DNA of 64,000 nt from JACCWP01 sp963785115 (GTDB lineage: Bacteria > Actinomycetota > Actinomycetes > Propionibacteriales > Nocardioidaceae). This document shows positions 52,870-61,482 of this stretch, piece after piece; the first letter of the stretch is position 1; each line of letters begins with the position of its first letter. The stretch lies in contig CAWATY010000009.1 of assembly GCA_963785115.1 (NCBI GenBank), forward strand, positions 682,001 through 746,000, written 5' to 3'. The position numbers were made by a program, and so were the translations under genes. The notes under the pieces were generated by a model. It saw only the letters and a program-made list of their open reading frames with translations. It was not told where the DNA came from and did no database searches.

Positions 52870-54408
52870 GTGGACTTCAACGCCTTCGCCGACGGGTTCG
52901 CTCTCGTCACCGAGCCACGCAACCTGGTCTACTGCTTGATCGGCGTGCTGGTCGGCATGCTGATCGGTGTGCTGCCCGGCCTCGGCCCGGCCGCGACCAT
53001 CGCGATCCTGCTGCCGATCGTCTACACCGTCGACCCGGTCTCGGCGATCATCATGCTGGCGGGCATCTACTACGGCGCGCAGTACGGCGGAACCATCACC
53101 TCGGTGCTGCTGCGGCTACCGGGGGAAGCGTCGTCGGTGGTCACCGTGTTCGACGGGTTCGCGCTGGCCAAGCAGGGCAAGGCCGGCACCGCACTCGGCA
53201 TCGCGGCGATCGGGTCGTTCATCGGCGCCACCGTCTCCATCGTCGCCATGACCCTGCTCGCCCCGGTCGTGGCCCAGTGGGCGCTCGACTTCGGGCCCCA
53301 GGAGTACGCCGCCCTGGCCCTCCTCGGCGTCCTGCTGGTCGCGACCATCGGTAGCGGCAACACCGTGAAGGCCCTGGCCGCCGCAGGTCTCGGGCTGCTG
53401 CTGGCAACGGTCGGCCGGGACAGCTTCAGCGGTGCCGAACGGTTCACGTTCGGCAGCCTGCAGCTCGACGGGGGTCTGGACTTCGTCGTCGTCGCAATGG
53501 GTCTGTTCGGAGTCGGCGAGATCCTCTACAACCTGGAGGAACGACACGGCAAGGCACACGTGCCGGCGACGGTGTCCAACGTGTGGCCGTCCCGCAAGGA
53601 CCTCAGGCAGTCGTCCGGCGCGATCGGCCGCGGCTCGGTGATCGGCTTCGTTCTCGGCGTGCTGCCCGGCGGCGGCGCGGTGATGGCCTCTCTGGCGGCA
53701 TACGCCACCGAGAAGCGCATCGCCAAGAACCCCGAGCGCTTCGGCCGTGGCGCGGTGGAGGGTGTTGCCGCCCCGGAGACCGCGAACAACGCAGCCGCCA
53801 CGTCCTCGTTCATCCCCCTGTTGACACTGGGCATCCCGGCCAACGCGTCGATGGCCGTGCTGTTCGCCGCGCTGCTTGTCCTCGGTGTGTCGCCCGGGCC
53901 GCAGCTGGTCGATGAACGACCCGACCTGTTCTGGGGCGTCATCAACTCGATGTACATCGGCAACCTGATCCTGTTGGTGCTGAGCATCCCGCTGGTGGGT
54001 CTCTTCGTACGGATCCTGCGGGTGCGGCCCGCGATCCTCGCGCCGATCACCGCCCTGATCACGATCCTCGGCGTCTACACGATCAACAACTCCACGTTCG
54101 ACATCTTCGTGATGGTCGTCTTCGGCGTGATCGGCTACCTGATGAAGAAGACCGGCTTCGAACCGGCACCGATGGTTCTCGCCTTCGTGCTCGGCGCGAT
54201 CCTCGAGGACAGCGTCCGGCGCTCGCTGCTCATCCAGGACGGCGATCCCGTCGGCTTCCTCACCCGGCCCATCTCGGGCACCCTGCTCGCCGTCTTCGTG
54301 GCGGTCGCGCTCTGGCCCGCGGTCAAGCTGCTGCTCGCCAGGCGGAGGGGCCAGCCAGCAGGTTCGACGGCTCCGGCCGACCAGGACGACGACATCCACG
54401 CCCGCTGA
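52870..54408 (+). CDS. tctA: tripartite tricarboxylate transporter TctA
   Basis: 512 residues with about 12 helices, the large channel subunit. Marks are GMLIGVLPGLGPAATIAILL near the start, YYGAQYGGTITSVLLRLPGE, and the second repeat IGFVLGVLPGGGAVMASL with ETANNAAATSSFIPLLTLGI. GTG 52870 begins ten bases after tctB; GAGGG precedes it. The two inverted GLGPA/GGGAV hairpins are the family substrate site. Confidence 0.92.
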   Translation: MDFNAFADGFALVTEPRNLVYCLIGVLVGMLIGVLPGLGPAATIAILLPIVYTVDPVSAIIMLAGIYYGAQYGGTITSVLLRLPGEASSVVTVFDGFALAKQGKAGTALGIAAIGSFIGATVSIVAMTLLAPVVAQWALDFGPQEYAALALLGVLLVATIGSGNTVKALAAAGLGLLLATVGRDSFSGAERFTFGSLQLDGGLDFVVVAMGLFGVGEILYNLEERHGKAHVPATVSNVWPSRKDLRQSSGAIGRGSVIGFVLGVLPGGGAVMASLAAYATEKRIAKNPERFGRGAVEGVAAPETANNAAATSSFIPLLTLGIPANASMAVLFAALLVLGVSPGPQLVDERPDLFWGVINSMYIGNLILLVLSIPLVGLFVRILRVRPAILAPITALITILGVYTINNSTFDIFVMVVFGVIGYLMKKTGFEPAPMVLAFVLGAILEDSVRRSLLIQDGDPVGFLTRPISGTLLAVFVAVALWPAVKLLLARRRGQPAGSTAPADQDDDIHAR

Positions 54409-54432
54409 CCCGAGCACCCCAGAAAGGCAGCC

Positions 54433-54828
54433 ATGACCATCCTGATCGGATACGTCCCGACCCCCGTCGGTGACGCGGCCCTCGAGGCCGGCCTGGCGGA
54501 GGCCGTCGTCCACGCCGAGGACGTCGTGATCCTCAACAGCCCGCGCCGCGGACCGCGGGTCGACGCCGACCTGGTGAACGAGGGCACCGACACCGAGCTG
54601 CTCGCGCGAGCCACGGCCCTCGGCGTCACCGCCCGGGTCGACCACGCCGAGCACGGCCCGGACGTGGTCGACACGTTCGAGACGCTGGTGCGCTCCACGG
54701 GCGCCCGGCTCATCGTGATCGGTCTGCGGCGCCGGTCCCCCGTCGGCAAGCTGGTGCTCGGCAGCGACGCGCAGCGGATCCTGCTCGAGGCCAGCGTGCC
54801 GGTGCTCGCAGTCAAACCCTCGGCATGA
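54433..54828 (+). CDS. universal stress protein, UspA family
   Basis: 131 residues. The N-terminal strand is TILIGYVPTPVGDAALEAGL and the nucleotide-binding end is LIVIGLRRRSPVGKLVLGSDA followed by QRILLEASVPVLAVK (G-x2-G-x9-G[S/T]-type). It probably binds ATP. It sits inside the aldarate operon, 24 bases after tctA, and its stop overlaps the next start (ATGA). UspA genes often accompany TRAP and TTT carriers. Confidence 0.85.
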   Translation: MTILIGYVPTPVGDAALEAGLAEAVVHAEDVVILNSPRRGPRVDADLVNEGTDTELLARATALGVTARVDHAEHGPDVVDTFETLVRSTGARLIVIGLRRRSPVGKLVLGSDAQRILLEASVPVLAVKPSA

Positions 54829-56087
54829 CCTCATCGATCAGCCGGGTCGTCGTCACGCCGGTCGCCTTCGGCGACCCGCCGCTGCTCAACGTCATCGGCG
54901 TCCACCAGCCGTGGGCCCTGCGCGCGATCGTCGAGCTGCACACCGACTCGGGGCTGATCGGCCTGGGTGAGACGTACGCCGACGAGAACCACCTCGCGCG
55001 GCTCGAGGCCGTGGCCGCGGTGCTGCCGGGGCACGACCCGTACGACCTGCACGGCCTGCGCCGCCTGGTGACCGGCGTGCTCGGCCGCGAGACCGGTGGC
55101 GCCGGCGCCTCGTTCGGCGGGATGCTCGACGTGTCATCGGCGGTCGACACCGTCTACTCCCCGTTCGAGGTGGCCTGCCTCGACCTCGTCGGCCGCGAGG
55201 TCGGCCGGCCGGTGAGCGACCTGCTCGGCGGAGCCGTGCGCGACCGGGTGCCGTTCAGCGGCTACCTGTTCTACAAGTGGGGCGGTCACCCAGGCGTCCC
55301 CTCCGACGACTGGGGGAGGCTCTCGATCCCGACGGGATCGTCGCGCAGGCGAAGCGGATGGTCGACGGCTGGGGCTTCGGCTCCCTCAAGCTCAAGGGTG
55401 GCGTGTTCCCTCCCGATCTCGAGTGCGCGGCCGTCGAGGCGCTGCGGGCGGCGTACCCCGACCTGCCGCTGCGGCTGGACCCGAACGGCGCTTGGACCCC
55501 GGAGACGTCGGTTGCCGTGGCTGACCGGCTTGACCGGCGTCGTCGAGTACCTCGAGGACCCGACCCTCGGCATCGAAGGGATGGCGTACGTCGCCGCTCG
55601 GACCTCCGTCCCGCTCGCGACCAACATGTGCGTGATCGCCTTCGAACACCTCGCGCCGGCCGTGGCCGCCGACGCCGTGCAGATCGTGCTGGCCGACCAC
55701 CACCTCTGGGGCGGACTGCGACGCTCAGCGCTGCTGGGCGGCATCACCGAGACGTTCGGGATGGGGTTGTCGATGCACAGCAACTCCCACCTGGGTGTCT
55801 CGTTGGCCGCGATGGTGCACCTGGCCGCCGCGACGCCGAACCTGACCTACGCCTGCGACACGCACTACCCGTGGAAGACCCAGGACGTGGTGGCGCCCGG
55901 AGTGCTCTCGTTCGAGAGCGGATCGGTCGCGGTGCCCACCGCCCCGGGGCTCGGCGTCGAGCTCGACCGTGACCAGCTCGGCGTGCTGCACGAGCAGTAC
56001 CTCACCTGTGATGTCCGACGCCGCGACGACACCGGCTACATGCGGTCGATCGAGCCGTCGTTCACGCCCAACACCCGGCGTTGGTGA
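54825..56087 (+). pseudogene. enolase-superfamily (glucarate dehydratase-like) gene with two frameshifts
   Basis: About 420 codons. The frame from ATG 54825 codes for an aldarate-dehydratase N-domain (LIGLGETYADENHLARLEAV) up to GVPSDDWG. Near 55316 one G is missing from a G-run; the next 70 codons are in another frame and hold GSLKLKGGVF (KxK base) and LRLDPNGAW (metal Asp). Near 55530 one extra T restores the first frame at TGVVEYLEDPTLG, which continues with the His block MHSNSHLGVSLAAM. As written the active site is lost. Two compensating single-base changes suggest sequencing error or a recent lesion. It most resembles GudD-type enzymes. Confidence 0.8.
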
Positions 56088-56136
56088 CGCGCAACCACAA
56101 CAGCCCCCACGTTCGTCGATCGAGGAGACCCGTGCC

Positions 56137-57258
56137 ATGCCCGCCGACCGCATCCGCACCCTGACCCTGTCCCACGTCGTCCTGCCCCTGGACAACCCCG
56201 TGAGCGACGCCAAGGTGCTCACCGGCCGGCAGCAGCCGCTGACCGAGACCGTGCTGCTCTTCGTGGAGGTGGAGACCGAGCAGGGCCACCGGGGCATGGG
56301 CTTCAGCTACTCGAAACGGGCCGGCGGACCGGCGCAGTACCGACACCTCGCCGAGGTGGCCGAGGTCGCGATCGGACAGGACCCATCGGACATCGACAAG
56401 ATCTACCTGTCGCTGCTGTGGGCCGGCGCCTCGGTCGGCCGCTCCGGTGTGGCGACGCAGGCGATCGCCGCGCTCGACGTCGCGCTGTGGGACCTGAAGG
56501 CACGCCGGGCCGATCTGCCGCTGGCCAAGCTGCTCGGCGCACACCGCGACTCGTGCCGGGTCTACAACACCTCGGGTGGCTTCCTGCAGGCCTCGGTCGA
56601 AGAGATCAAAGCCAAGGCCACGGCCTCGCTGGAGTCGGGCATCGGCGGCATCAAGATGAAGGTCGGCCAGCCCGACTGGGCCGAGGACCTGCGTCGGGTC
56701 GCCGCCCTGCGCGAGCACCTCGGCGACACCCCGTTCATGGTCGACGCCAACCAGCAGTGGGACCGTGCCCGCGCCCGCCGGATGTGCCGCGCGCTGGAGT
56801 CCTTCGACCTGGTCTGGATCGAGGAGCCGCTGGACGCGTGGGACGCCGTGGGCCACGCCGACCTGTCCCACACGTTTGACACCCCGATCGCCACGGGCGA
56901 GATGCTGACATCGGTGCCCGAGCACATGGCCCTCGTCGACGCGGGCTACCGCGGCATCGTCCAGCCGGACGCGCCGCGCATCGGCGGCATCACGCCGTTC
57001 GTGCGGTTCGCGACCCTCGCCGCTCACGCCGGCCTCGCGCTGGCGCCGCACTACGCGATGGAGATCCACCTGCACCTGGCCGCTGCGTACCCGACCGAGC
57101 CCTGGGTCGAGCACTTCGAGTGGCTCAACCCGCTCTTCGAGGAGCGCATCGAGATCCGCGACGGGCAGATGTTCGTCCCGGACCGCCCCGGCCTGGGCTT
57201 CACCCTCAGCGACCGGATGCGGTCGCTGACGAAGGAGTCCGTGACCTTCGGCGCGTGA
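56137..57258 (+). CDS. L-talarate/galactarate dehydratase-like enzyme
   Basis: 373 residues, mandelate-racemase subgroup of the enolase superfamily. The bases and metal ligands are visible: GIKMKVGQPD (KxK, near residue 170), MVDANQQWD (Asp), WIEEPL (Glu), TGEML (Glu) and the His in APHYAMEIHLHL. SYSKRAGGPAQYRHLAEVAE and WAGASVGRSGVATQAIAALD fit the talarate/galactarate group. It dehydrates a hexarate to the same keto-deoxy acid used by KdgD. GAGGAG lies before ATG 56137. Confidence 0.8.
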   Translation: MPADRIRTLTLSHVVLPLDNPVSDAKVLTGRQQPLTETVLLFVEVETEQGHRGMGFSYSKRAGGPAQYRHLAEVAEVAIGQDPSDIDKIYLSLLWAGASVGRSGVATQAIAALDVALWDLKARRADLPLAKLLGAHRDSCRVYNTSGGFLQASVEEIKAKATASLESGIGGIKMKVGQPDWAEDLRRVAALREHLGDTPFMVDANQQWDRARARRMCRALESFDLVWIEEPLDAWDAVGHADLSHTFDTPIATGEMLTSVPEHMALVDAGYRGIVQPDAPRIGGITPFVRFATLAAHAGLALAPHYAMEIHLHLAAAYPTEPWVEHFEWLNPLFEERIEIRDGQMFVPDRPGLGFTLSDRMRSLTKESVTFGA

Positions 57259-57281
57259 CCAGCCACCCCGAACCGTCCGGC

Positions 57282-60080
57282 CTACCGGCGGACCGTCCAC
57301 GTCGCGGTGGCGTGCGACGGTGCGTACGCCTGATTGAACGCTCCGATCCACACCTGGTGCCGGCCGGGTGACAGCCGGAGCCGCGCCGCGAGCCGGCCGG
57401 TCCGCGGGTTGTACGCCGCCCGGACGCGGCGACCGTCGACCTCGACCCGGACCGTCCGCGGAGCGACCCGTGACAGCTCGTCCCAGACGAGCGCAGTCAG
57501 TCGCACCCTGGGCCCGGTGACGGTCGAGCCGTCGGCCGGTGCGACGTCGAAGATCCAGGGGCTGAGCCGGATCGGCTCACCCGGTGGCCCGGTCCGGCCG
57601 AGCTGGATCCGGGACACCGACGGCGGGACGCGCTGTCCGTCCACGGTGGCGTCGAACACCAGCGGATAGTCCACCCTGCGGAGGACCCGATCGCCTGCAC
57701 TGACCGTGTACGGCACGCGCACCTGCCCGTGCGCCGGCACGGCGACCGCGCGGGCACCGCTGCCGCGGATCGACCACCCGCCGAAGGCCCGCGGCTGCAC
57801 CGTCACCCGCTGCGCCCTGTCGTTGAAGTTGTAGACGGTGATCGCCATCCGGGCGTGGCGCTGCAGGCGGTAGCCGAAGGGCAGCGGCTTCGGCCTGGCC
57901 GCGGCGGTGAAGCGCTGGCTCAGCACGATGCGCTCGGCCTCCGACCGGAGCTCCGGCCGGCTGACGACGAGGTCTGACGCCGGGCGGTCGAAGCTTCCGT
58001 CGGCGACGAGGTAGATCGGATCGGGCCGGGCCATCACCGTGACCGACCCGTCGACCGCCGGCGCGACGCGCTCCAGCCCGCCCATGATGTTGTCGACGCG
58101 CACCTCGCCGGTGACGTCGACGTGCACCCGGGTGGGCTGCTGCGCCCACAGCACCGTCACTGCCTCGCCACCGCTGTCGAACCGGTAGCCGCGGACGCCG
58201 TCGGTCAGCCCGCGTAGGCGCCCGGCGAAGTCGGCCTCGCCGAGGATCGACGCCATCGCGGCGTGCGCGCTGTAGGAGGGCCAGGGCTGGAAGTCGTTGT
58301 TCAGCAGGCCGAACCCGCCGTAGGGCGCGGCCGAGAACCAGAACTGCTTGTCGTTCCCGGCGGCGAGGGCGTCGACGGTCGACTGCACGAGGTAGCGGGC
58401 CTGCTGGACCTGCTGCGCACGAGTCAGCCCGTGCTCGGGCGACTGCGGATCGAGGAAGATGCCTGCCTCGGTCATCCAGGTCTGGACGTCGGCACGGTAG
58501 GCACGGCGCAGCTGGTTCTCGATGCGCGGTTCGGTTGAGAGCGTCGGCGGCTCGGACGGGGTGTCGCCGGCGTAGCCGTGGAAGCTCCAGATGTCGGCGT
58601 AGCGACTGAGGTCGTTCTGCAGCATGACGTCCTGGAATGCGCCAGGAAACGCGATACCCGGCAACGACACGAGGGGGCGATGGCCCGGGCCGGCGGCGAT
58701 ACCGAGGGCGGCGGCCTTGACGAAGGCGGCGTACTGGTCGCCGGAGGTCCGGCTGTACCACTGCCGCACGACGTCGATGTCGGGCTCGTTCCACAGCTCC
58801 ACCGCGTCGCGTCCGATCCCGTCGCTCTGTGCGGCGAGGCGGCGCCCGAGGCGGTACGCGGCCCGCAGGTCGGCCGGCAGCGGTCTCGACGCGTCCGTCA
58901 TGGCCCAGCGCGGCGCCTGCGCCTCGCCCGTCCCGGCGAGGTTCCAGAGCGCGCCGAGGGTGTGGAGTCCGTGCTGGTGGAAGACGCGCGCGATCCGATT
59001 CAGCCCGTCCAGGTGGAACGCGCCGCGACGGGGCTCGACGAGCGGCCAGGCGATCTCGTCCCGCACGTACCCGGCGCCCATCTCGTGCAGCGCGGAGGCG
59101 AACGCGTGCAGGCGGGACGACGGCACCAGCCACGGCGCCGAGGTCGTCACGCCGAACCGGTTGTCGTGCCCGCTGACCGGCCGCTGATCGGGGAGGTGGG
59201 CGAAGTTGCCGACGACCGGGTCGTCCGGCGAGGACGCGAGCCGGGCTGTCACCCGGTAGTTGCCCGCGGGCAGGTCCTCGGGCACCGGGACGGCGGCCTC
59301 GGCCGAGCCACTCAGCACGAGCACCGTTCCGGCGCCGACGCAGGCGCCGAAGTAGTCGACGATCCGATACCTGACCGACTGGTCGGTGTCGGCCCGGCCG
59401 TTGAGGACTACGTGCAGCAGACCATCACGGTCGTCGCGATAGGTGCCGAGGTTCGTCAGCGGGTCGCCGAGGTGGACGCCCTCGAGCGCCAGCGGGGTAC
59501 GGGTCAGGGTCAACTCGTCGAGGAAGAACCGGTAGCGCGGTGCCGTCGGTCGCCGCGGCGGGTGGTCGAGCTGTGGCGATGCGCTGATCCGCCGCTCGTC
59601 GACCATGAAGGTAAAGGTGTTGCTGCCGCGGCGGAGCTCGACGTCGTCGACCGTGGTGTCGACCAGCGAGCCCCAGGCCCGCGGGGACGTTCGCTGGCTG
59701 GCCCACACCGGCTCCGACTTCACGACCTGGGCGAACGGGGAGCCGTTGACCGAGAGGTTGAACTGCGAGCCGCCGAACGGCTGCCGGTCCGGCATCGCCG
59801 GTGTGGTGAGCACGGCGTCGAGCCGGTAGATGCCGGCTCTCGGCACCTCGACCTCGTACGTCGCGTACCAACCACCGGCGGGCACCCGCCGGACGGTGTC
59901 GAGGGCGAGGTACGCGCCGCCCGACGCGCGGCTGTCCTGCGCGGTCGGGATGTTCGTCGCGGTCGGCGTCTCGCCCTGGACCGTGACGACCGTCCGGACC
60001 GCGTCGGGTGGCTCGGCGCTGCCGGGCACCGGGACGGCCAGCGGCGCCACCAGACCGATCAGGGCAAGCATCCACCTCAT
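57282..60080 (-). CDS. large secreted glycoside hydrolase, clan GH-A
   Basis: 932 residues with a signal peptide (1-22, ending VPGSA). A beta-sandwich region (about 30-200) and a second Ig-like part (about 205-310) precede a TIM barrel (about 320-640) with DEIAWPLVEPRRGAFHLDGL, the acid/base Glu in DAVELWNEPDIDV near residue 431 and the nucleophile Glu in WMTEAGIF near residue 535. The C-terminal 290 residues form further beta domains with an Ig-like last one (VRLTALVWDELSRV). It would act on an extracellular polysaccharide; GH5/GH39-like, substrate unknown. No carbohydrate carrier is adjacent. Confidence 0.78.
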   Translation of the reverse strand: MRWMLALIGLVAPLAVPVPGSAEPPDAVRTVVTVQGETPTATNIPTAQDSRASGGAYLALDTVRRVPAGGWYATYEVEVPRAGIYRLDAVLTTPAMPDRQPFGGSQFNLSVNGSPFAQVVKSEPVWASQRTSPRAWGSLVDTTVDDVELRRGSNTFTFMVDERRISASPQLDHPPRRPTAPRYRFFLDELTLTRTPLALEGVHLGDPLTNLGTYRDDRDGLLHVVLNGRADTDQSVRYRIVDYFGACVGAGTVLVLSGSAEAAVPVPEDLPAGNYRVTARLASSPDDPVVGNFAHLPDQRPVSGHDNRFGVTTSAPWLVPSSRLHAFASALHEMGAGYVRDEIAWPLVEPRRGAFHLDGLNRIARVFHQHGLHTLGALWNLAGTGEAQAPRWAMTDASRPLPADLRAAYRLGRRLAAQSDGIGRDAVELWNEPDIDVVRQWYSRTSGDQYAAFVKAAALGIAAGPGHRPLVSLPGIAFPGAFQDVMLQNDLSRYADIWSFHGYAGDTPSEPPTLSTEPRIENQLRRAYRADVQTWMTEAGIFLDPQSPEHGLTRAQQVQQARYLVQSTVDALAAGNDKQFWFSAAPYGGFGLLNNDFQPWPSYSAHAAMASILGEADFAGRLRGLTDGVRGYRFDSGGEAVTVLWAQQPTRVHVDVTGEVRVDNIMGGLERVAPAVDGSVTVMARPDPIYLVADGSFDRPASDLVVSRPELRSEAERIVLSQRFTAAARPKPLPFGYRLQRHARMAITVYNFNDRAQRVTVQPRAFGGWSIRGSGARAVAVPAHGQVRVPYTVSAGDRVLRRVDYPLVFDATVDGQRVPPSVSRIQLGRTGPPGEPIRLSPWIFDVAPADGSTVTGPRVRLTALVWDELSRVAPRTVRVEVDGRRVRAAYNPRTGRLAARLRLSPGRHQVWIGAFNQAYAPSHATATWTVRR

Positions 60081-60380
60081 GACGCCAGACTGACCCGGCA
60101 GCGGTGACGCCGGCATCTGTCAGCCGGCCACTCCGGCACCGACTTAGGGCGACCCTCGGCCCGACCGAAGACGCGACAGCCCGCGCGCTCACCGAGATGT
60201 CGCCGATTGCGCGATCACGCCCGCTGATCGCACCATCCACGGCATCTCACGGCACGAGACGTGGTTCCGCAGACTCGCCGCCGGCACGGAACGTCGCCGA
60301 CGGCCCGGACAGAAGCCAGTTCGCCTCCGTCGTCGCGGACTGGATCAGGCTCTGGGACGTCGAGTCCGGGCCTGCCGGCT
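60081..60380. other. 300-base stretch without a supported gene
   Basis: Between the glycoside hydrolase start and the end of the next minus-strand gene no conserved reading frame, RNA or repeat was recognised. The base composition is slightly lower in GC than the flanks, and the promoter of the glycoside hydrolase must lie here, but no clear promoter elements were found. Confidence 0.5.
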
Positions 60381-60812
60381 CTACGAGGTCAGTTGCGACC
60401 AGTGGCCCGCGGGCGTCTGGAGCCCGAGTCGTGCGTATCCGCCAGCAGCAGCGCTGTCCGGCCAATCCCGAACACGAAACCAAAAGGAAAGTGCGAAGCC
60501 CCACCAGAAAGCCAGCTCGATCGGGAGAAGCGCATAGCTCACACTCGTCGACCTCGATGTGCCGCGCCAAAGCGTCGCTGCGAGCCCGCCCCCAGCGAGG
60601 CAGACCCCGACGAACCACGTCAGCAGTGGCGTGCTGGTCTCGAGCCCGATGCTCTCGAAGGGTCCCTCGCCATGCGTCGGGAAGCCGGCGACGTCCAGAC
60701 GTCGCCGGTCTGCGCGAAGGGACGCAGGCCGAAAGACGCCGGGGATGCCGAAGCCGAGGCCGGCGGTGGCCGCGAGCCCGGCTGCCAGGTGACGCAGCCG
60801 CGTGCTCGTCAC
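60381..60812 (-). CDS. small membrane protein, unknown function
   Basis: 143 residues with four hydrophobic segments (HLAAGLAATAGLGFGIPGVF, then LLTWFVGVCLAGGGLAATLW, YALLPIELAFWWGFALSFWF and a weaker C-terminal one). The start overlaps the stop of the secreted-protein gene (GTGA), so they are coupled. The family is not recognised. Confidence 0.6.
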   Translation of the reverse strand: MTSTRLRHLAAGLAATAGLGFGIPGVFRPASLRADRRRLDVAGFPTHGEGPFESIGLETSTPLLTWFVGVCLAGGGLAATLWRGTSRSTSVSYALLPIELAFWWGFALSFWFRVRDWPDSAAAGGYARLGLQTPAGHWSQLTS

Positions 60813-61213
60813 CGCAGCGGGGGCCTGAACAGGGTGAAGCGGCGGGTGCCGACCTTGTCGCCGGCGACGAACCAGGTCACGGTGTGCCGGCCGACCATGT
60901 GGGACGTGATCGGGTTGATCTTGAGCTCGCCCTGAGGCGCGTCCTGGTGGGTTGCGCAGAGCTTCCTGTCGTCCGGGAACCTGACGCAGACCTTGTACGT
61001 GACGTCGGCGTCCACGCTCTTGAAGAACGCGCCCTTCTTGCCCCTCGTGGGGCACCGGCGCTCCGGCTCGGCATCCGGCTCGGCGCTGCACGCCGTGTAG
61101 TAGCGGTAGGTGTTCCCCGGCGCAGCCACTGTGGACCGCGCAACCGCCGATGGCGCGGGGCCGACCAGAGCCGCAAGCATGAAGACGATGGCGACGGACA
61201 GGAGTCTCGTCAT
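60809..61213 (-). CDS. small secreted protein, unknown function
   Basis: 134 residues. A signal peptide (1-25, LLSVAIVFMLAALVGPAPSA) is followed by a beta-rich domain with four cysteines (YTACSAEP, ERRCPTRG, YKVCVRFP and KLCATHQD), likely two disulfides. AGGGAGG precedes ATG 61213. The family is not recognised. It forms a two-gene unit with the membrane protein after it. Confidence 0.65.
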   Translation of the reverse strand: MTRLLSVAIVFMLAALVGPAPSAVARSTVAAPGNTYRYYTACSAEPDAEPERRCPTRGKKGAFFKSVDADVTYKVCVRFPDDRKLCATHQDAPQGELKINPITSHMVGRHTVTWFVAGDKVGTRRFTLFRPPLR

Positions 61214-61324
61214 CGAGCCACCTCCCTGCGAGGAGATGCCGCAGGTTATCGCCGTGTGCGTGACTGATTCAGGAGATCGGTGACGTCCGTCCTTGCACAC
61301 AGCGTCGTTGACCTGCAGTCATGC

Positions 61325-61401
<77 letters not shown>

Positions 61402-61482
61402 CCACCCCGCAGATCCCGCTCGCGGAGCAACGGGAACCCTACCCGAGCGGCAGTCGTGCCCGGTCGCTCCCCCGGCGCTCTC

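Noticed and set aside
47851..57258. Aldarate island as a recently acquired genomic island
   Set aside because: No integrase, tRNA junction, direct repeats or change in base composition was seen at its edges; the tRNA-Pro is 4 kb away beyond an unrelated gene.
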